From Anaeromyxobacter sp. (GTDB taxonomy: Bacteria; Myxococcota; Myxococcia; Myxococcales; Anaeromyxobacteraceae): DNA of 64,000 bases. Made by a program: the position numbers and the translations under genes. The notes under the pieces were generated by a model. The model saw nothing but the letters and a program-made list of their open reading frames with translations, was not told where the DNA came from and searched no databases. This document shows, in pieces, positions 17,275-27,704 of this stretch. The first letter of the stretch is position 1. Every line of letters starts with the position of its first letter. The DNA lies in NCBI GenBank assembly GCA_016718565.1, contig JADKCZ010000005.1, positions 1-64,000 of the forward strand, written 5' to 3'.

Positions 17275-18090
17275 TCAGCGCGGGCGCGGCGCCAGCAGGA
17301 ACCCCCACAGCTCCGCCCACTGCGGATCGCCGGGCTGGTACCGCAGCGTGTTGTGCGACGCCTGCGCCTCCACCCAGAGCCGCTTCGGCCCGGGGTAGGC
17401 CGCGAAGAGCGCCAGCCCGAGGTCGGCGAAGACCACCTCGTCCCGCCCGGCCACCAGGAAGGCCACCGGCCCGCCATACCCGGGCAGCGCCAGGTCGGCC
17501 CTGAGCGCGTCGCGCACCAGGAACGCCGGCAGGAACGGGTAGTGGCGCCGCGCCACGGCGGTCACGCTGGAGAGCGGCGTGATGAGCACCACCCCGGCCA
17601 CCCCGGGCCGCAGCGCCGCGGCGCGCGCCGCCACCGCGCTCCCCAGCGACTCGCCCACCAGGAACACCGGCGCCTCGCCGCCCAGGAGGTCGAGGGCCTC
17701 CACGGCGGCGCCCACCAGCGCCTCCTCGCCGGGCGAGCCGGCCCTGGGGCCGTAGCCCGGGTACTCGAGCAGGTGGACCTCCACCGGCGGCGCCCCGGGC
17801 CCCTGCAGCACGTCGGCGAGGTAGGTGCGGTCGAGCGCGCTCCCGGCGTTGCCGTGCAGCGCGACCACCCGCGCCCGCGGCGCGCCCGCGGCGGGGGCGC
17901 GCCAGCCGAGGAAGCGGCCGGCGGGGTCGAGCCACGGCTCGAGCCCGGCGCTCCGCGCCCTGGGGAGCGAGGCGGCGAGATCGCCGGTGGTGGGGAAGTA
18001 GAGCAGGCGCCGCTGCCCGAGCCAGGCGAGCAGCAGCACCACCCCCAGCAGGAGCCCGGCGGCCACGAGGAGGCGCAAGAGGGTCGGCAC
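17275..18090 (-). CDS. Membrane-anchored alpha/beta hydrolase
   Basis: About 271 residues. An N-terminal hydrophobic helix (LLVAAGLLLGVVLLLAWLG, residues about 5-24) is followed by YFPTTGD, as in BEM46-type hydrolases anchored to the inner membrane. The catalytic set is visible: VVALHGNAGSA, nucleophile GESLGSA, acid in VAGRDEVVF, and His in QASHNTLRY. The domain probably faces the periplasm. The GTG at 18090 is chosen because it directly precedes the membrane helix. It lies 32 bp downstream of the LRR lipoprotein gene and may share its transcript. Confidence 0.8.
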   Translation of the reverse strand: MPTLLRLLVAAGLLLGVVLLLAWLGQRRLLYFPTTGDLAASLPRARSAGLEPWLDPAGRFLGWRAPAAGAPRARVVALHGNAGSALDRTYLADVLQGPGAPPVEVHLLEYPGYGPRAGSPGEEALVGAAVEALDLLGGEAPVFLVGESLGSAVAARAAALRPGVAGVVLITPLSSVTAVARRHYPFLPAFLVRDALRADLALPGYGGPVAFLVAGRDEVVFADLGLALFAAYPGPKRLWVEAQASHNTLRYQPGDPQWAELWGFLLAPRPR

Positions 18091-18122
18091 GGGACCCAGG
18101 GTACCCCGGCGCCGGCCCCCCG

Positions 18123-20756
18123 CTACGGCCCGCTGGTCTGCCCCCCGGCGTACACGATCACCCCGCGGGCCAGGAGCGCCGCCAGGTCCAGGGAGGCGCG
18201 GGTCCCCGGCGACAGGTCGAGCCGGTTGAAGGTGAGCGTCACGGCGTCGCCGACCGAGAGCCCGGGGTTGGCCACCAGCGGCGAGATGTCCCGGACCTGG
18301 TTGCTGGTCAGGTCCAGGGTCTTCAGGTTGATCAGGCCGGCCAGCGGGGAGAGGTCGACGACCTGGTTGTCGTTCACGGCCACCGAGACGGCCCTGGTCA
18401 TGCCGCCCAGCCCCTCGACGCTGGTGAGCCGGTTCATCCCCAGGTGGATCCAGTCGAGCCCCACCAGCCCGATGAGGGGCCTGGCGTCGGTGATCTGGTT
18501 GCTCCTGAGGTCGAGGGCCAGCAGCTTCACCAGGCCGGAGAGCGCCCCCACGTCGGTGAGCTGGTTGTAGTCGAGGTACAGCTGCTCCAGGTTCACCAGG
18601 CCGCGCAGCGGCTCCGCGCTGGTGATCTGGTTCATGGTCAGGGAGAGCCAGGTGAGCTTGGTGAGCCCGGCCAGCGGCCCGAGGTCGGCGATCTGGTTGT
18701 GGTTGAGGGCCGCCATCTCCAGGTTGACGGCGTACTGCAGCCCCTCCAGGCTGGTGATCCCCTTCTGGTGGGCGTAAGGCAGCTCCACCAGCCGCAGCAT
18801 GTCCTCCTCGGTGATCACCCCGGTGGGCTTCGGGATCCAGAGGCGCACCTGGAACTCGAGGTTGGGGTCGGCGATGACCACCCCGGGCGAGCCGACCTGC
18901 AGCCGCACCTGGGCGTCGTCGCTCACCTCGAGGGGCCAGGGCACCATGGCGTCGGTGGACTCGACGAAGGCGTGCAGCACGTGGGTGCCCTGCAGCGCCG
19001 CCGGGAAGGTGGCCTGGCAGGAGAAGGCGGCCTGTGCGCTGGCGGTGGGCGCCACGCTGCACACCTCCACCAGCGAGAAGCCACCCTCGGCCAGCGGCTG
19101 GCGGCGGTAGATGCGGACCCGGGCGACGGCGTCCCGGGCCAGGTAGGTGCGCGAGGCCAGGGACACCGTGAAGGTGGCCGACCCGCCGGCGTCGACGCGG
19201 GCCGGCGCCACGGTGAAGGTCCCCTCCGGGAAGCTGGCCAGCTCCGCCTCCCGGGTGACCTTGGCCTCCACCACCTTGATGGGCACCCAGTCCTGCAGCT
19301 TCTCCACGGTGGCCGCCGCGCCGGCCTCGGCGAAGAGCGCGGTGACGAAGCCGGAGTGGTAGGCCTCGTCGGTGACCTGCACGTGCATGGGGGCGTGGTC
19401 GCGGGTGGCCTTCAGGCCGGCCTTGACCTCCAGCACGTCGAAGCCGGCGCCCAGCAGCAGCGGGCTGGCGAAGCCGGGCTTGGCCAGGCCGTAGGCGGAG
19501 CCGGAGATCTCGAAGCGGGCCTCCTCGCCGGGCGTGCCCCAGTCCGGCGTGAAGGAGAGCTCCCCGCTGGCCGTGACGTCGCCGGCCGGCCCACAGTCGC
19601 CGCCGGCGGCCGGGCAGGTGAGGCCCACCGAGGCCTCCACCCCGACCCGGCCGGTCACCTCCAGGCTGGCCGCGGCCGCGGTGATCTTCCCCGAGAGCTC
19701 GCAGGCCGGCCCGAACCAGATCACGCCGGTGAAGACCAGGGACAGCGGCCCGAGGAAGGTCACCGGCACGAACCACGGCAGCGCCTCGCAGGTGATCTTC
19801 GGCTCCACCGCCGCGGCCAGGCCCACCTTCAGCTGGAGCCAGGCCTCGAAGCCGCCGCGCACCGCCAGCTCGCGCAGCCGCTCGGGGTCCCCGGTGTGGT
19901 AGCGGAGCACGAAGCGGAGGTGCTGGCTGGCGCCGTAGTCGGGGATCTCGATGGTCAGCCCGGGGATCTCGGCGGCCAGCTCGCAGGCGAATGGACCCAC
20001 CTTGAACTCGCGGCCGAGGGCCGCCGCGGCCTGGGGCGCCGCGGCCCGCGCCGTCCACCGCCCGTCGGCGGCGCGCCGGATGGTGCCCTGGCTCCCGTCC
20101 CCGGCCACGGGCGGGACGTCCGAGAGATCGATCTCCTCGTCGATGAGCAGCTGCTCGAAGAGCAGGTGGGGCGGCACCAGCTCGAGGGTCACCAGCTGGT
20201 CGGCCCCCGCCGGCGCGGTGGCCACCACGCGCCCTCCCACCGGCAGCTCGCCGGTGGTCATGAGGATGGCGCCCACCGCGGGCGGGGCCAGGTCGCGCAG
20301 CGTGACCTGGTAGCGCCACCCGGGGCCGTGGCTTTCCGGCGGGTCGAGCGGCACCGGCGCGCCCACCACCTGCTGGTCCTGGACCAGCACCGCCCCGGCC
20401 GCAGGCCAGGCCACCAGCGCCAGCACCGGCGCGGAGCGCACCCCGGCCACCTCGGCCACCACCTGCGCCGACCCCAGGCTGGCGGCGGCGCTGGCCCGCC
20501 CCTCGGCGCTCACCGACACCACGCCCGGCGCGCTCGAGCTCCAGCGCGCCGGCAGCGCCACGACGCTCCCATCGGGCGCCAGCGCCCGCGCCGTGAGCTG
20601 CACCGACCCCTCCCCGCCCGGCAGGAGGAAGCCGCCGGGCGTCACCTCGACGCGCTCGACCACCGGCCCCGGCGTGCCCCCGCCGCCACCGCAGCCCAGC
20701 AGCGAGAGGAGGAGCGCGCTGCCCAGCACCTGCGCCCGCGTCGAAGGCCGGCCCAT
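18123..20756 (-). CDS. Leucine-rich-repeat lipoprotein with an Ig-like domain
   Basis: The 877-residue protein starts with a lipoprotein signal peptide (LLLSLLGC), then a Gly-rich linker. Residues about 35-125 resemble a bacterial Ig-like (BIG2) domain (VERVEVTPGG, SSSAPGVVSV). The central 450 residues form beta-rich domains I do not recognise, with several Cys. From about residue 660 to 850 there are about eight internalin-type LRRs of 22 residues (NLEQLYLDYNQLTDV, LLALDLRSNQITDA). LRRs mediate protein binding, so a surface adhesin or receptor role is likely. The ATG at 20756 has GGGAGGGGAGGGG upstream. Confidence 0.85.
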   Translation of the reverse strand: MGRPSTRAQVLGSALLLSLLGCGGGGGTPGPVVERVEVTPGGFLLPGGEGSVQLTARALAPDGSVVALPARWSSSAPGVVSVSAEGRASAAASLGSAQVVAEVAGVRSAPVLALVAWPAAGAVLVQDQQVVGAPVPLDPPESHGPGWRYQVTLRDLAPPAVGAILMTTGELPVGGRVVATAPAGADQLVTLELVPPHLLFEQLLIDEEIDLSDVPPVAGDGSQGTIRRAADGRWTARAAAPQAAAALGREFKVGPFACELAAEIPGLTIEIPDYGASQHLRFVLRYHTGDPERLRELAVRGGFEAWLQLKVGLAAAVEPKITCEALPWFVPVTFLGPLSLVFTGVIWFGPACELSGKITAAAASLEVTGRVGVEASVGLTCPAAGGDCGPAGDVTASGELSFTPDWGTPGEEARFEISGSAYGLAKPGFASPLLLGAGFDVLEVKAGLKATRDHAPMHVQVTDEAYHSGFVTALFAEAGAAATVEKLQDWVPIKVVEAKVTREAELASFPEGTFTVAPARVDAGGSATFTVSLASRTYLARDAVARVRIYRRQPLAEGGFSLVEVCSVAPTASAQAAFSCQATFPAALQGTHVLHAFVESTDAMVPWPLEVSDDAQVRLQVGSPGVVIADPNLEFQVRLWIPKPTGVITEEDMLRLVELPYAHQKGITSLEGLQYAVNLEMAALNHNQIADLGPLAGLTKLTWLSLTMNQITSAEPLRGLVNLEQLYLDYNQLTDVGALSGLVKLLALDLRSNQITDARPLIGLVGLDWIHLGMNRLTSVEGLGGMTRAVSVAVNDNQVVDLSPLAGLINLKTLDLTSNQVRDISPLVANPGLSVGDAVTLTFNRLDLSPGTRASLDLAALLARGVIVYAGGQTSGP

Positions 20757-20944
20757 GACACCCCTCCCCTCCCGCTGCGCCGGGAGCCACGAGGACGATG
20801 CCAACTACTCCGGCCCATGATCGCGCCGGCGGGCCTGCCGCTCCAATGCCATCCCCGAAGGACAGGTGCAGGGGCGCTCGATCCTGCCGCACCCTCCCGG
20901 GAGCGAGCGCCGGGCCTCCGTGACCCGCCGAGGCCGGGCCTCAC

Positions 20945-22054
20945 CTAGGGCTCGCCCCCCTCGCGCCGCGCCGGCAGGTCGAGGTGGTGCGCCTTGCGCC
21001 CGCCGCGGACCAGCCGGCCCGCCTCGGGGGCCTGCGCCAGCAGCCGCTCCGCCGCCTGGACCGCGCGCGCCGCCAGCATGCGCGCCCCGTCGCGCAGCTC
21101 GGCGCTGCCCTGCACCTCCTCCACGTTCCGCTCCATGTCCTCGGCCGACCAGCCGCGGCTGTGCGCCACGAAGGGGAACTGCGGGAAGTGGCAGCCGAGC
21201 TCCCCGAAGAAGACCATGAGCTGCCCGGCCACCGCCTGCACGTTGTCCTGCCCGCCGGTGATGATGAAGGCGGCCACCTTGTCCTTGAGCAGCACCCGGT
21301 TGGCGATGGTGACCTGGTTCTGGATGCAGTTGAGCCGCTCCACCATCTTCGAGTAGAGCGCGCTCGGCGCGCCCCAGCGGATGGGGGTGGCCAGGAGGTA
21401 GACGTCGGCCCAGTGGACCAGCGCCTCGTAGACCCGGTCGAGCTGGTCGTCCGGGTCCATCTGCGTGATGGAGCAGGGCCAGGTGCAGGCCCGCGCGCTC
21501 TTCGAGTAGTAGCCCTCGCAGGCCCGGAAGGAGAGCTCGGCCAGCCGGATGGTGCGCGTCTCGGCCTGGAGCTCCCGGGCGTGGTCCATGGCCGCCTCCA
21601 GCAGCGCCTCGGAGGTGGAGTAGCGGGGGTTCTTCAGGTCCATGTTGGTGGTGGAGATCCCCACCACGCGGAGGGGGCCGGGGGCGCGCTCGACGCGCCG
21701 GGCCAGCGGGTGCGGCGGGTGGTCCCCCTTGGTCCGCGGCGTCGCCCCGTCGAGGTCCACCCAGAGGTGGCCGCCCTCCTCTCGCACCGGGTAGCTCGGC
21801 ACCGCGTCGACCTCGAAGCCCGGCTCTCCCTTGCCCGTGCGCACGTGGTACTTCCAGCCGTGCCAGGGGCAGACCAGGTACTCGCCCTCGCACCGCCCCT
21901 CGCCGAGCGGCCCGCCGACGTGGTTGCAGGCCCCGGAGATCACCCCGTGGCGACCCCCGACGCTGGTGACGGCGAGGCGGAGCTTCCCGACCTGCACCGG
22001 CGAGGCCGGCCTGGTGAACTGCGTCAGCGGTCCGAGATCGTGCCAGCTGGCCAT
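20945..22054 (-). CDS. Rieske domain fused to an NADPH-dependent FMN reductase-like domain
   Basis: The 369-residue protein has two parts. Residues about 5-105 are a Rieske [2Fe-2S] domain with the ligand motif CNH-x16-CPWH (ACNHVGGPLGEG and LVCPWHGWKYHV). Residues about 125-345 are a flavodoxin-like NAD(P)H-FMN reductase (VVGISTTNMDLKNP, phosphate-binding loop region; YLLATPIRWGAPSALYSKMV). Three extra cysteines (CEGYYSKSARACTWPC) lie where iron-sulfur flavoproteins carry a cluster, but the spacing is not canonical. The fusion could pass electrons between FMN and the Rieske cluster inside one chain. Partners are unknown. It is divergent from the WYL genes. Confidence 0.85.
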   Translation of the reverse strand: MASWHDLGPLTQFTRPASPVQVGKLRLAVTSVGGRHGVISGACNHVGGPLGEGRCEGEYLVCPWHGWKYHVRTGKGEPGFEVDAVPSYPVREEGGHLWVDLDGATPRTKGDHPPHPLARRVERAPGPLRVVGISTTNMDLKNPRYSTSEALLEAAMDHARELQAETRTIRLAELSFRACEGYYSKSARACTWPCSITQMDPDDQLDRVYEALVHWADVYLLATPIRWGAPSALYSKMVERLNCIQNQVTIANRVLLKDKVAAFIITGGQDNVQAVAGQLMVFFGELGCHFPQFPFVAHSRGWSAEDMERNVEEVQGSAELRDGARMLAARAVQAAERLLAQAPEAGRLVRGGRKAHHLDLPARREGGEP

Positions 22055-22286
22055 GCGTCGCTGCCCCTTTCCATGCCCGGGCTCGGCCGGGGCTCCGCCA
22101 GGTCACCACCGGCCCCGGGCGCCAGGATCGATCTCTCGGGCCGGCCCCTCGCGCGACACCCCATCGTCGAGGCTCGGATGGGGGCCTGCGGCGCGGGTGA
22201 GGGGGGCGCGCCGGCGCTGCGCAGGCCTCACGCCAGCCTGCGGCCGGGCCAGGCTCCGTCCGGGGGCCCATGTCCCTCCCGCCGCC

Positions 22287-23900
22287 ATGCTGGCCTGGAT
22301 GTCCACGGAGCCCTCGACGCCGCGTCTCACGCCTCTGGCCGGCCGCACCTTGCGCTCGCTGGCCCGCGCCCGCTGCACCTCCCGCGCCGTCCGGCTCCAC
22401 CTGCGCGGCGAGCCCCCGGCCGGGAGCCGGCTGACGGCCACCGTGCTGGCGCTGGCCCACGACGCGCCGCGCTGGCTGGCCGCCACCCTGGTGCACGAGC
22501 AGGGCGCGCTGCGGGTGCTCGATCTCGACCAGATCCGCGACGCCACCCCGAGCCGGGCCCGCGCCAGGCCGGCGCCCGCCGCCTTCGACGCCCTGGCCTT
22601 CGCGGCCGGCAACTACCTCGGCTGGGGCGCAGCGCCCGAGCGCCGCTTCTCCCTGCGCCCGGTCCGCGGCTGGGGCGGGCTGGTGGGCGCCCTCCTGCCC
22701 ACCGCCGCGAAGGTGCGCTGCCCGGGCCAGCCGCCCACCTGGCAGCTGCGCGGCGCCGGCGAGCGGGTGCTCCTCTCGCTGGCCGGCTCGCTGGGCCTGC
22801 CGGCTGCGATAGAGTCGGCGCCTCCCCTGCCCCGGAGCCGCACCGTGCCGACCGTCGACACCGCCGCCGTCCGCTGCCTCCGCCTCGCCAGCTGGCTCCT
22901 GTCGCAGTCCGAGCCGGTCAGCCGCGAGCGGATCTACGCGGCGTTCCCGGACGAGTACGCCGGCCAGGCCTCGGCCAAGGAGAAGAAGTTCGGCCGCGAC
23001 AAGAACGCCCTGAAGGACCTGGGCTTCGCCATCGAGACGGTGGAGCTCGGCACCAAGGACGAGGCCCAGGGCTACCTGGTGGACGCCCACGCCTGCGCCC
23101 TGCCGGCCATCGAGTTCACCGCCGACGAGGCGGCGCTGCTGTGGGCCGCCGGCGCCGGCGCGCTGCGGCTCTCGGATCACCCGCTGCGGGCCGAGCTGGA
23201 GAACGCCCTGCGCAAGCTGATCATCGGCGGCAAGGGGCTGCCGCCGCGCGCCCTGGGCGCCGAGGACGGGGTGGCCGCCGAGGGCGAGCCCGAGGCGGGG
23301 ACCAGGGAGCAGCGGCAGCGCCGCGCCCAGCAGGGGAAGTGGCTGGCCAAGCTGGACGAGGCCCGCCAGCTCCGCAAGCGGCTCACCATCGACTACTGGC
23401 GGGCCGGCAGCGGCGAGGTGGTGACCCGCCAGGTGGACGTCTACGGCTGGGCCTCGCGGCGCGGCGAGTGGATCTTCGTGGGCCACTGCCACCTGCGCGG
23501 CGGGGTCCGCATCTTCTACCTGTCGCGCTGCCGCGCCCTCAAGATGAACGGCGTGCGCGCCCAGGACCCGGACTACCAGATCCCGGACGACTTCGACGTC
23601 CGCCGCTGGTCGCGCCAGCAGCTGTGGGACTACCAGGTGCACCCGCCGCTGGAGGCGGCGCTGCGGCTGCGCGGCTCGCTGGCGCGCATCGCCCGGGTGC
23701 TCCTGCCCGAGGCCAGGATCACCTCCGAGGCCGACGGCTCGCGCACCGCGCGGCTGCAGGTGCGCAACCTGCGCGGCCTGGTGCGGCAGGCCCTGGCCTG
23801 GGGCCCGGAGGCCGAGCTGACGGCCCCGCCCGAGGGGCGGGCCATGGCCCGGGAGATCCTGGCCCCGCTGGCGGCGGCGCGGCCGGGGGTGGCGCCGTGA
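22287..23900 (+). CDS. WYL-domain transcriptional regulator with an extra N-terminal domain
   Basis: From GTG 22845 onward (about 351 residues) this is a typical WYL regulator: HTH (LRLASWLLSQSEPVSRERIY), then a WYL ligand-binding domain (LTIDYWRAGSGEVVTRQVDVY, in two parts) and a WCX-like C-terminus. The same frame is open to an ATG at 22287 with strong G/C third-position bias. This adds about 186 residues that resemble a degenerate second WYL/WCX unit (VRLHLRGEPPAG, GALRVLDLDQIRDA). Either the two are fused (537 residues) or translation starts at GTG 22845, which has GGAG upstream. A short stretch with a rare ATA codon just before 22845 looks like a junction. It overlaps the second WYL gene by 4 bp. 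Confidence 0.7.
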   Translation: MLAWMSTEPSTPRLTPLAGRTLRSLARARCTSRAVRLHLRGEPPAGSRLTATVLALAHDAPRWLAATLVHEQGALRVLDLDQIRDATPSRARARPAPAAFDALAFAAGNYLGWGAAPERRFSLRPVRGWGGLVGALLPTAAKVRCPGQPPTWQLRGAGERVLLSLAGSLGLPAAIESAPPLPRSRTVPTVDTAAVRCLRLASWLLSQSEPVSRERIYAAFPDEYAGQASAKEKKFGRDKNALKDLGFAIETVELGTKDEAQGYLVDAHACALPAIEFTADEAALLWAAGAGALRLSDHPLRAELENALRKLIIGGKGLPPRALGAEDGVAAEGEPEAGTREQRQRRAQQGKWLAKLDEARQLRKRLTIDYWRAGSGEVVTRQVDVYGWASRRGEWIFVGHCHLRGGVRIFYLSRCRALKMNGVRAQDPDYQIPDDFDVRRWSRQQLWDYQVHPPLEAALRLRGSLARIARVLLPEARITSEADGSRTARLQVRNLRGLVRQALAWGPEAELTAPPEGRAMAREILAPLAAARPGVAP

Positions 23901-24868
23901 GCGACAGCCTGCAGCGCATGCGGCGCCTCCTCTTGCTCCTCCCGGTGGTGGCGCGCGCCTCGGCCCGCGGCAAGGGGCTGCCGCTGGCGAAGGCGGTGGA
24001 GGTGACCGGCGCCCGCGACGAGGCCGCGGTGCGCGACGACGTGGCGGCGGTGCGCTCCCTGTGGGTGGAGCCCACCGGCACCGAGGAGGCCATCGACCTC
24101 TACCTGGAGGACGGCGAGGTGTGGGTCACTTACGCCCAGCCCTTCGGCACGCCGCCGGCCTTCTCGCTGGCCGAGGGCGCCCTGCTGCTCTCGGCGCTCG
24201 AGCCCTACGCCCAGGACGGCGGCAAGCCGGTCAAGGACCTGGTGAGGAAGCTGCGGCGGGCCGTGCCCACCCCGCTGCGCCAGGAGGCCGACCGGCTGGC
24301 CCGCGGGCTGGACGTGGCCACGCCGCCCGGCCCCTGGGCCGCCACCCTGCAGCAGGCCATCGACCAGCGGCGCGAGGCCACGCTGGAGTACCGGGCGGTG
24401 GCCGAGGGGGCGGTGTCCCGCAAGGTGGTGGAGCCGCGGCTGCTCTTCCAGCGCGGCGGCGCCTGGTACCTGGCCGCCTGGAGCGTGGCCCGGGCGGAGG
24501 AGCACCTCTACCGGCTCGACCGGCTGGCCTCGGCCGAGCTGGGGGCGCGGGTCTTCGGCGACCACAAGGGGCCGCCGGTGGCGCGCTACACCCGCAGGAA
24601 CCTCTACTTCGAGTCCGGCCGGGAGCGCGAGGTGACGCTGCGCTACTCCGGCCACGCGGCCCGCCTGGCCCGCGAGCGCCACGGCGCCCGGGCCCGCCCG
24701 AACCCGGACGGCACGGTGGGCGTGACGGTGGCGGTCACCCCGGGCAACTACCTGGTGGGCAGCCTGCTCGGCCAGGGCGGCGAGGCCGCGGTGGACGGGC
24801 CGCCGGACGTGGTGGAGCTGCTCCGGGCCCGCGCCGCCGAGCTGCTGCGGCAGTACCAGGACGGCTGA
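23897..24868 (+). CDS. WYL-domain transcriptional regulator
   Basis: A 323-residue protein starting at GTG 23897, which overlaps the previous stop (GTGA) and shows translational coupling. The first 60 residues form a DeoR-like HTH (LLLLPVVARASARGKGLPLA). A WYL domain follows at about 160-235 (REATLEYRAVAEG, WYLAAWSVARAEEHLYRLDR) and a WCX-like end. Paired WYL proteins, as in PafB/PafC of actinobacteria, form heterodimeric regulators that sense a ligand such as single-stranded DNA. This arrangement matches that pattern, but the targets here are unknown. It converges on ettA. Confidence 0.85.
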   Translation: MSDSLQRMRRLLLLLPVVARASARGKGLPLAKAVEVTGARDEAAVRDDVAAVRSLWVEPTGTEEAIDLYLEDGEVWVTYAQPFGTPPAFSLAEGALLLSALEPYAQDGGKPVKDLVRKLRRAVPTPLRQEADRLARGLDVATPPGPWAATLQQAIDQRREATLEYRAVAEGAVSRKVVEPRLLFQRGGAWYLAAWSVARAEEHLYRLDRLASAELGARVFGDHKGPPVARYTRRNLYFESGREREVTLRYSGHAARLARERHGARARPNPDGTVGVTVAVTPGNYLVGSLLGQGGEAAVDGPPDVVELLRARAAELLRQYQDG

Positions 24869-24880
24869 GCCGCCGGGCCG

Positions 24881-26545
<1,665 letters not shown>

Positions 26546-26596
26546 GGCGCTCGCTGACCTTCGGGGTGGCTGGAAAGGGGCGGCAGTCTACCCGAA

Positions 26597-27505
26597 TCAG
26601 GGCGGCGCGGCCTCGCCCACCACGCCGAGCCGCGCCCCGGCCCCGACCCCGTGCGCCCGGCACCAGCCGGCCGGCACCTCCAGCACCCGCCGCACCGGTC
26701 CGGCGGGGTGGTGGTGCGCCGCCGAGAGCGGCCTGGTCCCCTCCGCCACGTTGAGCACCCGGCCGCCCGGGTCCACCCACAGCAGGTCGAGCGAGACCAG
26801 GGTGTTCTTCATCCAGAAGCCGTGGTGCCAGGCGGCGGGGAAGTCGAAGAGCATGCCGGTGCCGGGCGGCAGCGCCTCGCGGAACATCAGCCCCAGCTCC
26901 ACCTCCAGGCCGGCCACCACCCGCTCCGCCAGCACCTCGGCGCGCCCCGCGCCCGGCCCCTCCACCACCACCCGCACCGGCGGCCGCCGGCGCGGGAAGC
27001 GCACCTCCTCGCCGGTCCAGCGATCCCGGTAGAGATCGCAGGTCGCCTCGCGCCCGAGGTGGCGCAGCGGGCGGTCCACCAGGCGGAGCGGATCGAGGCC
27101 GTAGGCCTGGGTGGCGCTCCCCTCGAAGCGCCACCCGCCCGGCACGGCCAGGGCGCGCGCCTCGCCGCCCTCGAGCCGCGCCGCCAGCACCGGCTGGCCG
27201 CCCGGGCCGGCCACCTGCGCCAGCTCCAGCCAGGGCCACCAGCCCAGCGGCCCGCGCTGCTGCTGCACCGCCGCCAGGTCGCCCGGCTCGCCGTCCACCC
27301 GGTCGAGCGTGAGCCCGCCGCCGGCCAGCAGGCCCACCGCCCGCCGGATGGCCTGCGGGGTGTCGAAGGCCAGCGCCGCCACCTCCCCGTCGCTCGCCGC
27401 GGCGGTGGCCCCCAGGGCGCGGGCGCCGAGGTCGGCCTCGCCGGTGGCGCGCCGCAGCGGCTCGACCCCGGCCACCAGCGAGTTCAGCTCCACGATCACC
27501 GGCAT
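26597..27505 (-). CDS. DUF192-domain protein with a long N-terminal extension
   Basis: The last 120 residues of this 302-residue protein are a DUF192 (COG1430) domain: PPGTGMLFDF, FWMKNTLVSLDLLWVD and VLEVPAGWC are diagnostic. The domain's biochemical role is not established. The first 180 residues form an unrelated domain (VIVELNSLVAGVEPLRRA) that I do not recognise; it has no signal peptide. The ATG at 27505 is chosen over an upstream ATG because conserved-looking sequence begins there. It ends 51 bp before ettA on the same strand and so may be upstream in an operon. topA is divergent. Confidence 0.75.
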   Translation of the reverse strand: MPVIVELNSLVAGVEPLRRATGEADLGARALGATAAASDGEVAALAFDTPQAIRRAVGLLAGGGLTLDRVDGEPGDLAAVQQQRGPLGWWPWLELAQVAGPGGQPVLAARLEGGEARALAVPGGWRFEGSATQAYGLDPLRLVDRPLRHLGREATCDLYRDRWTGEEVRFPRRRPPVRVVVEGPGAGRAEVLAERVVAGLEVELGLMFREALPPGTGMLFDFPAAWHHGFWMKNTLVSLDLLWVDPGGRVLNVAEGTRPLSAAHHHPAGPVRRVLEVPAGWCRAHGVGAGARLGVVGEAAPP

Positions 27506-27665
27506 CCTGGCACCCCCCCAGCTCGCCACCCTGCCCGGGCGACGGACGCACCGCCCCGGCTGCCCGCACCCAGGGTGCGCCTTCCGGGTCGGATCGCCCC
27601 GTGATTCCGGCTGCCTGGGCCGCTCCGGCGGCCTCCGGCCGCCACTCCTTATTATCTGGGCTGGC

Positions 27666-27693
27666 TTGACAGCACCCCCGGCCAGCCTTTATC
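27666..27693 (+). promoter_or_regulatory. topA promoter (-35 TTGACA, -10 TTTATC)
   Basis: TTGACA at 27666-27671 and TTTATC at 27688-27693 are separated by 16 bp and stand 11 bp before the topA ATG at 27705. This leaves a very short leader, or the transcript may be nearly leaderless. It is one of the few consensus-like sigma-70 promoters in this GC-rich window. Confidence 0.55.
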
Positions 27694-27704
27694 GGTCCCC
27701 GCCA

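Noticed and set aside
20984..23896. Long plus-strand open frame running into the second WYL gene
   Set aside because: The segment opposite the Rieske-flavin gene and first WYL gene is out of frame with both; only the part from GTG 23897 is WYL-like.
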